27,932 bases of DNA, from positions 1 through 27,932 of the forward strand of contig CAZBHH010000030.1 in assembly GCA_964492065.1 (NCBI GenBank). Reading direction: 5' to 3'. The notes below the pieces were generated by a model. It had not been told where the DNA came from, did no database searches, and saw nothing but the letters and a program-made list of their open reading frames with translations. A program made the position numbers and the translations under genes. Below, in pieces: positions 1 through 6,672 of the stretch. The stretch comes from JADKAC01 sp964492065 (GTDB taxonomy: Bacteria; Bacteroidota; Bacteroidia; Chitinophagales; BACL12). Position 1 is the stretch's first letter. Each line of letters opens with the position of its first letter.

Positions 1-45
1 GAACGCTAAATTTACGGATAGTTGCGGAAGGCTACCGTAGGTTTA

Positions 46-177
46 GTTCAACAGCCGTTTGCCGCAATGGGGGCTGACGTGGTTAAATCAAGTGCAGTGC
101 TTCTATCAACATTTGTGCTTGGTTGACAGTGAAGTGCTCCGAAATCCCCCACTGCGGCAAGCGGCAAAACGTTATAT
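46..177 (+). repeat. Candidate attC-like recombination site (upstream edge of cassette 1)
   Basis: A long imperfect inverted repeat lies just before the first gene. The left arm (about 49-72, GCCGTTTGCCGCAATGGGGG) pairs with the right arm (about 146-170, CCCCCACTGCGGCAAGCGGC). The outer boxes are GTTCAAC (46-52), a full match to the RYYYAAC consensus, and GTTATAT (171-177), which matches GTTRRRY at 6 of 7 positions. The ~130-nt span with a long variable centre fits the larger attC sites of chromosomal integrons. The gene begins 33 nt after the right box, as in integron cassettes. No integrase is visible, so the call rests on structure and context. Confidence 0.45.
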
Positions 178-209
178 GCCATTTTAATAAACACTTTAAC
201 ATATAGAAT

Positions 210-857
210 ATGATTGACAACGAAAAGAAAATTTGCATTTTGGGAGCTGGCGGCTTCGGTAGAGAAGTGCTATGCTGCTTGATAGATGGAATTGCAAGCA
301 CAAAACTTAAAATTGAAGAAATCGCTTGCTTTATGGTAAGTGATGAACACTTTAAAGAAAGTAAAATAATGGGAGTTGATGTAATTCCACAATCAAAATT
401 TGATACTGAATTATACAATGTAGTAGTTGCAATTGGCGACCCAATTACAAGGAAAAGAGTTGTAGAAAATTTACCCCCACAAACAACGTATACTTCTGTT
501 ATTCACCCAAGTGCCGTAATATCAGAATGGGTAGAAATCGGAGATGGAAGTATCATTACAGCTGGAACAATTCTGACTTGTAATATAACAATTGGTAAGC
601 ACGCCCATTTAAACTTGCATACAACAATTGGACACGATTGTATTATGGGAGACTTTTTCACAACAGCACCAGCAGCGAACATAAGTGGTAATTGTCATTT
701 TGGTGATTGTGTATATTTTGGAACAAATTCTGCGGTAAGACAAGGGGTAAAGATTTGTGATAACGTAACGATAGGAATGGGAGGTGTGGTAGTTAAAGAC
801 ATCACCGAAGAAGGTGTTTATATAGGAAACCCTTTAAAGAAACTTGAAAAAAAATAA
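210..857 (+). CDS. NeuD/PglD-like sugar O-acyltransferase
   Basis: This 215-aa protein has the two-part layout of the NeuD/PglD acyltransferase family. Residues ~7-20 (ICILGAGGFGREV) form a Rossmann-type glycine-rich turn in the small N-terminal domain. From ~97 onward come left-handed beta-helix hexapeptide repeats (for example IGDGSII, IGKHAHL, IGHDCIM, IGMGGVV). His142 in the GHDC motif matches the catalytic base of PglD-type enzymes. Such enzymes acetylate amino- or hydroxyl-sugars for surface glycans from acetyl-CoA; the substrate here cannot be read from sequence. Length is normal for the family. The ATG at 210 precedes the Rossmann motif at the usual distance. The stop codon is embedded in TAACAA, immediately followed by an intron remnant, and the gene is clearly A+T-rich compared with the backbone genes. 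It is the first gene of the cassette-like island and has no sugar-pathway neighbours. Confidence 0.87.
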   Translation: MIDNEKKICILGAGGFGREVLCCLIDGIASTKLKIEEIACFMVSDEHFKESKIMGVDVIPQSKFDTELYNVVVAIGDPITRKRVVENLPPQTTYTSVIHPSAVISEWVEIGDGSIITAGTILTCNITIGKHAHLNLHTTIGHDCIMGDFFTTAPAANISGNCHFGDCVYFGTNSAVRQGVKICDNVTIGMGGVVVKDITEEGVYIGNPLKKLEKK

Positions 858-860
858 CAA

Positions 861-984
861 AGTCGAGTAGGCAAAGGGGAATTTCACCCCTAAGCCTCTC
901 ACAGAACCGCACGTGAGCCTCTCGATTATTCATTCATTTTTAATTTTAATGGCATTCGCAATTGCTTCGCAATTCATACGGCTC
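861..984 (-). ncRNA. Group II intron domains V-VI, copy A, with an insertion in domain V
   Basis: Domain V runs from 984 down to 904 (81 nt instead of the usual ~34). GAGCCG (984-979) pairs with CGGTTC (909-904). The distal part reads GAGAGGCTCACGTGCGGTTC. Removing about 50 A+T-rich nt and restoring GCC gives a canonical 34-nt hairpin with a GAGA tetraloop. The inserted DNA carries its own small hairpin (AATTGC-GAA-GCAATT). Domain VI follows as an AGGGG/CCCCT hairpin (about 892-876) and the element ends near 861. The terminal stem is intact but the tetraloop helix is disrupted, so catalysis is doubtful. Confidence 0.65.
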
Positions 985-1125
985 TTCTTAGTCCATAACA
1001 GCTTTTTTCAGGGAATATATGCGCTTTGAGGTGGATTTAGCACACGGTTTTACATGGCGATGATGTAAATTAATTCCATCCGGCGCACAGAAATAATGCG
1101 CTATAAACTCGCCCTAAAAGGCCGG
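861..1125 (-). mobile_element. Degenerate ORF-less group II intron remnant, copy A
   Basis: Read on the minus strand, this segment ends with a group II intron 3' end: GAAGAGCCGTATGA, then CACGTGCGGTTCTGTGAGAG (domain V strands), then the domain VI hairpin TTAGGGGTGAAATTCCCC, then GCCTACTCGACT at the 3' splice site. There is no reverse transcriptase, and at ~265 nt it is far too short for a complete intron, so most of domains I-IV is missing. It sits directly behind the stop codon of the acyltransferase gene, opposite to the direction of gene transcription. Copy B at 2200-2506 shares both ends and the segment around GCGCC-GATGGAAT (rc of ~1074-1086), but the middle has diverged strongly. Confidence 0.72.
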
Positions 1126-1295
1126 CAGCATTGAAATACANNNNNNNNNNNNNNNNNNNNNNNNNNNNNNNNNNNNNNNNNNNNNNNNNNNNNNNNNNNN
1201 NNNNNNNNNNNNNNNNNNNNNNNNNNNNNNNNNNNNNNNNTTAAACATTTGATATTTTTGATTTATAAGGAAGGCTATTAAACGGATTGGCGTTA
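1126..1295 (+). repeat. 70-nt direct repeat, copy A (split by the N gap), ending in GGCGTTA
   Basis: Bases 1126-1140 plus 1241-1295 form 70 nt identical, base for base, to 2507-2576. The repeat ends in GGATTGGCGTTA directly upstream of the antitoxin/Fic unit. The last bases resemble the right-hand (R') box of an attC site, although the following bases fit GTTRRRY only partly. The two flanks of the N gap abut exactly in copy B. Confidence 0.8.
1141..1240. other. Assembly gap (100 N)
   Basis: The run is exactly 100 N, a common default size for gaps of unknown length. It falls inside a 70-nt sequence that occurs again, uninterrupted, at 2507-2576, so the assembler probably broke at this repeat. 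The real distance may be zero, or one or more whole cassettes may be missing. Confidence 0.95.
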
Positions 1296-1376
1296 TAAGC
1301 CATTTTAGGGTGACAGAAAACAAGCGTTTTTACCTAAATATTTTGTAAATTTGAAAAGTATTTAAGATTGAAAAGT

Positions 1377-1598
1377 ATGTTCAACACAATAGAAATAGAC
1401 AGAAGTAATTTGACAATAATGGGTGTTAAGTTTTCGGACTTAAAAACCTTAGAAAGCACTGCAAACGCTCTGGGGAGTAATATGTTTGAAGGCTTTAAAC
1501 CAACGCCAAAAGGTGTTGAAATCATAAGGGACTACGTAACAGGTAAAATTTCACTAACAGAACTTGTGGCATTCGCTAAACAAAAAGCCTATGTCTAA
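1377..1598 (+). CDS. VbhA-like antitoxin of the Fic toxin
   Basis: This 73-aa protein has the hallmarks of the VbhA-type class I Fic antitoxins. Residues 34-39 (SNMFEG) match the inhibitory helix motif [S/T]xxxE[G/N]. The C-terminal part, PTPKGVEIIRDYVTGKISL (about 42-60), resembles the typical 'G..I...YV.G.IS..EL' tail of the family. In known systems the motif glutamate contacts a Fic arginine and blocks productive ATP binding, preventing AMP transfer. The ATG at 1377 is preferred over a TTG nine bases upstream. The stop codon overlaps the Fic start by 8 nt (ATGTCTAA), so the two are translationally coupled with the antitoxin first. The start lies ~80 nt after the GGCGTTA box. No DNA-binding domain is evident. 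Confidence 0.78.
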   Translation: MFNTIEIDRSNLTIMGVKFSDLKTLESTANALGSNMFEGFKPTPKGVEIIRDYVTGKISLTELVAFAKQKAYV

Positions 1599-2199
1599 TT
1601 CTTACAAATACATAGACCCTGACTTCACCTACACTGACCCTAAGACAGGACTTTTAAGAAATTTACAAGACATTACAGACCCTGGTGTATTGCTCTTTGT
1701 CGAGAGCGGTGTAGTAACAAAACGACTACAAGAACTTTACGAACAACCTATAAAAATTAAAGGTATTGACAGCCTTTATGAAATTCACAGACATTTGTTT
1801 CAAGACATTTACGTTTGGGATGGTAAAAAACGGACTGTTGAGATAAGCAAAGATGGTAAGCAGTTCTTCCCTACTTCGCACTTTGACAATGCTTTCAGAT
1901 ATGTTGACCAATTAATTTCGGAGTTCAAGAAAATCTCGAAAGACAACAAAAAAATATTAGCAGAGATGTTGGCAGAAATTTTATATAACATCAATTATTT
2001 ACACCCATTCCGAGAAGGAAACGGACGAACACAAAGAGAATTTTTAAGACTGTTGGCTTTAGAAAAAGGCTTGACATTAAATCTTAACCCGCCAGACAAC
2101 AAAAGTGTTTACGAACGATATATGAAAGGAACAATTGAAAGTGATGTAAAAACTTTGACAGAGTTAATTATTGAACTAATTGACACGAATGATAAATAG
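1591..2199 (+). CDS. Fic-family AMP-transferase toxin
   Basis: This 202-aa protein carries the complete Fic active-site motif HPFREGNGRTQR at residues 138-149. It includes the catalytic His138, the anion-binding GNGR and the final arginine that the antitoxin glutamate would engage. A flap-like segment (about residues 92-101, FFPTSHFDNA) lies upstream, as in other Fic proteins that position the target peptide. Fic enzymes transfer AMP from ATP to hydroxyl side chains; VbhT/FicT-type toxins AMPylate DNA gyrase and topoisomerase IV, but the target here is unknown. The protein has no extra membrane or secretion domain, so it probably acts inside its own cell. The ATG at 1591 overlaps the antitoxin stop and is preferred over a TTG at 1564. 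An intron remnant follows the stop codon directly. A + T content is high, as in the rest of the island. Confidence 0.9.
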   Translation: MSNSYKYIDPDFTYTDPKTGLLRNLQDITDPGVLLFVESGVVTKRLQELYEQPIKIKGIDSLYEIHRHLFQDIYVWDGKKRTVEISKDGKQFFPTSHFDNAFRYVDQLISEFKKISKDNKKILAEMLAEILYNINYLHPFREGNGRTQREFLRLLALEKGLTLNLNPPDNKSVYERYMKGTIESDVKTLTELIIELIDTNDK

Positions 2200-2506
2200 A
2201 AAGTCGAGTAGGCAAAGGGAAGTTTCACCCCTAAGCCTCTCACAGAACCGCACGTGAGCCTCTCGATTACTCATTCGTTTTTTAATTTTAATGGTATTCG
2301 CAATTTCTTCGCAATTCATACGGCTCTTCTTAGTCCAGAACTGCTAAGGTCGAAAACCCTCGTAGTGCAATAACCCACCGACCAACCACATCTTGAAAGG
2401 TTAAAGAGAAAGGTAAGGTATTCCGGATTTTCCCAGGCATTCGGGTGTAAGACATTCCATCAGGCGCCCATATAAAAAGTTCTATAAACTTGTCTTAACA
2501 GGCTAC
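2200..2506 (-). mobile_element. Degenerate ORF-less group II intron remnant, copy B
   Basis: This is the second copy of the element at 861-1125, in the same antisense orientation and directly after a stop codon (TAG at 2197-2199). The 3' end is almost the same as in copy A (GCCTACTCGACTTT), with the same domain VI hairpin and domain V strands. The middle (about 2337-2460) is unrelated or very diverged compared with copy A and ~40 nt longer. No reverse transcriptase or maturase is present. Size is ~307 nt, again far below a full intron. Confidence 0.72.
2201..2326 (-). ncRNA. Group II intron domains V-VI, copy B, with the same domain V insertion
   Basis: Domain V spans 2326 down to 2245 (82 nt). 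GAGCCG (2326-2321) pairs with CGGTTC (2250-2245), and GAGAGGCTCACGTGCGGTTC is conserved. It carries an insertion of ~51 nt at the same place as copy A, with several substitutions (for example AAGAAATT in place of AAGCAATT, which weakens the inner hairpin). The domain VI hairpin is present but has one base changed (CCC-TTTGCC) relative to copy A. Confidence 0.65.
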
Positions 2507-2576
2507 CAGCATTGAAATACATTAAACATTTGATATTTTTGATTTATAAGGAAGGCTATTAAACGGATTGGCGTTA
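2507..2576 (+). repeat. 70-nt direct repeat, copy B, ending in GGCGTTA
   Basis: This 70-nt stretch is identical to 1126-1140 joined to 1241-1295. It lies between intron remnant B and the hydrolase gene and ends in GGATTGGCGTTA, 30 nt before the ATG. It is a candidate attC half-site. Perfect identity contrasts with the diverged middle of the neighbouring intron copies. Confidence 0.8.
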
Positions 2577-2606
2577 GTGGTAATTTTATTGACAACCTAG
2601 GAAGAA

Positions 2607-3515
2607 ATGAAAATACACAGTAAGTCGTACTTCAAAGACGAAAAAAGAGACCGAAACTATTTTGAAAATTGGGTATCACAATTAGAAAAAAGTAACGGCA
2701 GACAATATGAGCGTTACGAAATCGAAACCTCGCTTGGTAGAACAATAGTTTGGGGCATTCAAACAAAAGAAGAACATTCAGACACTCTAGTTATTTTCCC
2801 TGGCGCCAGAACTACTTCATTAATTTGGGACTTTGACAAAGGTCTTGACAACTTAAATCATAAAATGAAAATTTTTATGGTCGAAACGAATGGGCTTCCA
2901 AATTTAAGTGACGGTGCAACACCAGACATTAAAACAATGGATTATGGTTTTTGGGCAGCCGAAGTTTTTGACAGACTAAATATTGCCAATGCTTTTATTG
3001 CTGGTGCTTCATTTGGCGGACTGATTTGTATGAAATTTGGAATAGTAAAGCCAGAAAAAATAAAAGCTGCTTTTTTATTAAACCCAGGTTGCTTACAACC
3101 ATTTTCTATGACCTTTAAAAATCTCTATTTTAATCTGCTGCCAATTATAAAGCCGACACCAAAAAATGTTTTGAAATTTCTTGATAAAGCAGTTTTTTCT
3201 AAACCTAATCACAAGCTAACAGACTTTTCAGAAAAAATGCTTGTGGACTATGAAGTTTTCGCAATAAGTCGCTATAAGGACAAGACGCAAAAGCCTTATT
3301 ATATGGGCAGGCAACTCGAAGAAGTTAAAGTAGATACATTTTTACTTGTTGGAGACAAAGACCTTTTATTTCCGTATCAAAAATCGGTTGATAATGCCAA
3401 AAGACTGATAAAGACACTGAAGGAAACAACCGTCTTCACCAATGTAGGACACGGAATTGAAACATATAACAAAGCATTGAATTACATCGGAGAGAAGATT
3501 AATAACTACCACTAA
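2607..3515 (+). CDS. Alpha/beta hydrolase-fold protein
   Basis: The 302-aa product shows the alpha/beta-hydrolase signature. The nucleophile elbow GASFGG is at 133-138 (Ser135), a likely acid is Asp252 in VGDKDLLFP, and the likely base is His282 in NVGHGIE. The strand-loop VIFPGARTT (62-70) would form the oxyanion hole. There is no signal peptide, so it is probably cytoplasmic. The substrate cannot be predicted; close folds include esterases, lactonases, epoxide hydrolases and C-C bond hydrolases. Length is normal. The ATG at 2607 follows the ..GCGTTAGTGG box by 30 nt. The stop codon is part of CTAACAAC, like an attC left box. Base composition is A+T-rich, like the other genes of the island and unlike the next gene downstream. 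Confidence 0.87.
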   Translation: MKIHSKSYFKDEKRDRNYFENWVSQLEKSNGRQYERYEIETSLGRTIVWGIQTKEEHSDTLVIFPGARTTSLIWDFDKGLDNLNHKMKIFMVETNGLPNLSDGATPDIKTMDYGFWAAEVFDRLNIANAFIAGASFGGLICMKFGIVKPEKIKAAFLLNPGCLQPFSMTFKNLYFNLLPIIKPTPKNVLKFLDKAVFSKPNHKLTDFSEKMLVDYEVFAISRYKDKTQKPYYMGRQLEEVKVDTFLLVGDKDLLFPYQKSVDNAKRLIKTLKETTVFTNVGHGIETYNKALNYIGEKINNYH

Positions 3516-3568
3516 CAACTAAGGCCTCGTAGGGCATACAGCGCCAATAATGAAGCCGGCTGTTGAAC
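3510..3568 (+). repeat. Candidate short attC-like site closing the cassette island
   Basis: The hydrolase stop codon lies in CACTAAC-AAC (3510-3519). At 3562-3568 GTTGAAC fits GTTRRRY perfectly. Between them CAAC-taa-GGC can pair with GCC-ggct-GTTG, the box-spacer-box pattern of attC sites, and a further GGC/GCC pair lies inside. The ~59-nt span equals the shortest known attC sites. The left box matches RYYYAAC at only 5 of 7 positions, so this is tentative. Base composition changes to that of the backbone right after it. Confidence 0.35.
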
Positions 3569-3862
3569 GGAGCCTGCCTGATACATAGATTTGTTGAATT
3601 GAATAATATCCCTGCGCATACAGACCATTCCGTTTAGCAAAAGGTGTTTTTCATTTACGGAGTATGTTAACTTCCTGTGTGGAAGATTTGGGATATCTGA
3701 TAAACCGCAGAGCACATCCAATGACGACGTGCAGTGCTACAATATACCCAGGTAACCTCCGGTATTGTTTATATACGCATAATGCATTTAAAAATGATTG
3801 TATATTTTTAAGCTTTCAGCATTAACCTTTCCGGCACGTAACCGAAAGGTCAATATCAACAG
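3569..3862. other. Intergenic region between the island and the ClC gene
   Basis: No convincing gene is seen in these 294 nt. A minus-strand open frame (3512-3721) crosses the candidate attC site and resembles no protein I know. The part closest to the ClC gene is A+T-rich (about 3770-3830) and may hold its promoter, but no clear TAnnTTTG box was found. Confidence 0.5.
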
Positions 3863-5752
3863 ATGAAACATAACGGTTTATTAAACAGCGGTATCCCAAT
3901 AGCACCTTCATTAGATCCCACATTAGAAGCAGAGCAGTTTGAGCAGCGCAAACGATTTGACAAAAAGCGATTGCTCCTCATTTCATTTGTATCCGTTATT
4001 GTTGCTGCTCTGGTCAGCGTATTCGCAAAATTGTTAATTTACCTGATAGACCTGATTACCAATGTGGCATTCTACGGCAATTTTTCCATTGAAGCGGTAT
4101 CGCCGTCGGACAACCACCTGGGGTTATTTGTAATTATCATTCCGGCAATCGGCGGCGTAATAGTCGGGTTGATGGCGCTCTTCGGTTCGAAGGCCATCCG
4201 CGGTCACGGCATACCGGAGGCAATGGAGCAGATACTCACCAACCGCAGTAAGATAAATCCGGCAATCACCTATCTGAAACCACTGTCGTCGGCAATTTCC
4301 ATAGGTACCGGCGGTCCGTTTGGCGCCGAGGGCCCCATCATCGCAACGGGCGGCGCTTTGGGTTCAACCATCGGACAGGCGTTGCGAATTTCCGACAACG
4401 AGCGGAAAATTTTGCTAGCAGCGGGATCGACGGCGGGGATGGCTGCCATTTTCGGCACACCCGTCGCCGCCATTTTCTTAGCCATAGAATTGTTGTTGTT
4501 CGAATTCTCGCCGCGGTCGCTTATCCCGGTGGCTATTGCGTGTATGGTAGGCGCAGCGGGGCATCATATCCTGTTCGGTTACAAGCCCGTTTTCCAGGTA
4601 GCCGCCATCGAAGCGCCCGACACCACAGCGCTTTTTATTTACAGCCTCATGGGCATCGCCATGGGTTTTTTAGCCGTAGTAATCAGCAAGGCGGTGTATT
4701 TCATTGAAGCCGGTTTCGAAAAACTGCCGATACATTGGATGTGGTGGCCGGCAATCGGCGGAATATGTGTCGGCATCGTCGGTTACTTTTCCCCGGGCAT
4801 TTTAGGAGTCGGTTACGAGAATATCACCGACTTATTGTCGGGCAATCTCGCTTTGCAGGTAGTGTTGTCGCTCGGCATATTTAAATGTATCGCATGGTCT
4901 GTTGCATTGGGCAGCGGCACGTCGGGAGGTACATTAGCGCCATTGCTCACCATTGGCGCCGCAGCGGGTATGATGTGCGGATTTGCCATATTGCATTACT
5001 TCCCCGATGCGGGTATCACCCTTCCGCTCTCCGCACTGGTAGGTATGGCAGCCGTTTTTGCCGGCGCATCACGTGCCTTGCTGACATCCATCATCTTCGC
5101 CCTGGAAACCACCATGCAATCCAACGCCCTCCTGCCCTTACTCGTAACCTGTGTGGCCGCATACCTGGTTTCCTTTTTCCTGATGGAACACACCATCATG
5201 ACAGAAAAAATTGCACGCCGCGGCGTCAGACCGCCGCAGTCTTACGAACCGGATATCCTGGAAAGCATCACAGTGGAGCAGGTGGTTAACGACAATGGCA
5301 TCATCATCAGCGAAGATATCAGCATAGGCGAAGTGTGTAATTGGTTAAACCGCGAACAGAAGTATAAAACAAATTACTTCATCGTGGCGAATAACGATGG
5401 AGAATACAAAGGCATTCTCAGCGCTGCCAACCTGTACAATAATTACAACTCTCCCCATAAGGCGATAGGCTCACTGATCAATAAGCAGCATACGCCCATA
5501 CGCTTACACGATTCACTGCGGCACACCGCCGAAATTATGGCTAAGGAAAACGTAGATGTACTGCCGGTAATTTCAGGGCAATCCGGAACGATCATCGGCC
5601 TGGTTTCATATCTCGACATACTCGCCACCTATAAATACAAACGTGAAGAACACGAAAGCAAGCGGCGCTACATCTCGGTGAAGCGGAAAGGCCTCAAGAT
5701 GCTGCTGCGTGGACAAAAGCTCATTGAGCTCACCCGGCGGAAAAGCAAATGA
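3863..5752 (+). CDS. ClC-family chloride channel/transporter with C-terminal CBS domains
   Basis: The 629-aa membrane protein has the ClC core from about 35 to 460. GHGIPE (114-119) corresponds to the GSGIPE anion-site motif. GPFGAEGP (151-158) holds the gating glutamate Glu156. GSGTSGGTLAPLL (about 350-362) is the third anion-site motif. Two CBS motifs follow (about 470-600; for example VDVLPVISGQSGTIIGLVS), which usually bind adenine nucleotides and regulate transport. Aligning FGTPVAAIFLAIELL with the E. coli ClC-ec1 segment places Leu210 where exchangers have the internal proton glutamate, which hints at a channel or an uncoupled transporter; this is inference from memory of the ClC-ec1 sequence. 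The serine of the GSGIP filter is His115 here. The C-terminus is strongly basic. It is a monocistronic gene in the G+C-richer backbone. Confidence 0.93.
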   Translation: MKHNGLLNSGIPIAPSLDPTLEAEQFEQRKRFDKKRLLLISFVSVIVAALVSVFAKLLIYLIDLITNVAFYGNFSIEAVSPSDNHLGLFVIIIPAIGGVIVGLMALFGSKAIRGHGIPEAMEQILTNRSKINPAITYLKPLSSAISIGTGGPFGAEGPIIATGGALGSTIGQALRISDNERKILLAAGSTAGMAAIFGTPVAAIFLAIELLLFEFSPRSLIPVAIACMVGAAGHHILFGYKPVFQVAAIEAPDTTALFIYSLMGIAMGFLAVVISKAVYFIEAGFEKLPIHWMWWPAIGGICVGIVGYFSPGILGVGYENITDLLSGNLALQVVLSLGIFKCIAWSVALGSGTSGGTLAPLLTIGAAAGMMCGFAILHYFPDAGITLPLSALVGMAAVFAGASRALLTSIIFALETTMQSNALLPLLVTCVAAYLVSFFLMEHTIMTEKIARRGVRPPQSYEPDILESITVEQVVNDNGIIISEDISIGEVCNWLNREQKYKTNYFIVANNDGEYKGILSAANLYNNYNSPHKAIGSLINKQHTPIRLHDSLRHTAEIMAKENVDVLPVISGQSGTIIGLVSYLDILATYKYKREEHESKRRYISVKRKGLKMLLRGQKLIELTRRKSK

Positions 5753-6672
5753 ACACGTTGAGCAGTAGCTACCTAACCCTTATCATCACAATCCATATGC
5801 ATTGTTCGCACTAAGTACTCATAGCTAAGTGTATATAACTTACAACCAGATTGTACATACCCCATAGCTCTCAATAAGACGACAACAGCAGTGACAGCCG
5901 GCAACAGCTCATGAAGTGCACCCCGGTCACCGCAATGATGGCGCTTTCCCGTTGTTGTCAATCGTAAAAAGAATTGGTGTTTCAATATGCACAATCCACT
6001 ATTCACTCATTTATTTGGTATTGGAAATTATAACTCCGGAGGGCGCTCATTGGAAAGAGCTTTAACCGCTCATACCTGTTTTACTCACTTACAGTTTCAG
6101 TTTTATAGGTGTGGTCAATTACTGGAACAAACACCACTGCCTGTTACGATTAGTTCGCAAAGTGCATAGAAAAGTATTAAGTGCAAACTTACACCGGCTC
6201 CTCTGGTTATCGCTGTTAGCATTAACTACCGGCTGGCTGGGCCATAATCATTATGAAGATTTACCGGACGCATTTTACGGTTTCATACTGTTCAAGTGCG
6301 CCTTTGCAAGGGAAATCCTGTCCATTCAAATGATTCGCCGTGAAGGCGCCGAATCGGCAATAGCACAGATATACAGAAATGACGGAAAAAATTTATCTAT
6401 TCTGTTGTACCAGTCGGGTATCGGACTTTTGTTTATTAGAGTGCAGGTGCGGTTGCTGAATAATTGCCGCCTTCTTATGGATAATTCCCGACCGGCGTTT
6501 CGAAAGGGCGGGTTGATGGGCTGCTGTCTTCACGTATAAACAGGATATGTATGGCGTTAATTGTTTCATTTGAGAGCCTGCGGCTGAAGAAATTACAGCT
6601 CTAAATGAATTATTCATACTTTCGCGATGTTGAAAAACCGTGAGTGTACTGAGGCATAAAAACATAAGTCTA
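5753..6672. other. Long gene-poor region
   Basis: About 920 nt without a gene I can support. Open frames exist on the + strand (5987-6169, 60 codons; 6111-6539, 142 codons from a GTG) but match nothing I recognise and begin without clear signals. The 142-codon frame has one hydrophobic stretch (LLWLSLLALTTGWLG), so a decayed or unusual membrane protein cannot be excluded. No RNA gene or repeat array was found. Confidence 0.4.

Noticed and set aside
1114..1323. Minus-strand open frame crossing the N gap
   Set aside because: Half of it is made of N; it overlaps the repeat and has no protein-like features.
3512..3721. Minus-strand 69-codon frame after the hydrolase gene
   Set aside because: It runs through the candidate attC site and into the intergenic region, with no recognised motif and no plausible promoter.
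6015..6115. tRNA-like D-arm (GCGCTCATTGGAAAGAGC)
   Set aside because: No matching acceptor stem, anticodon stem or GTTCRA T-loop could be found around it.
6111..6539. 142-codon + strand frame from a GTG
   Set aside because: Unrecognised, partly overlapped by another frame, and codon use is not convincing; mentioned only within the gene-poor region entry.
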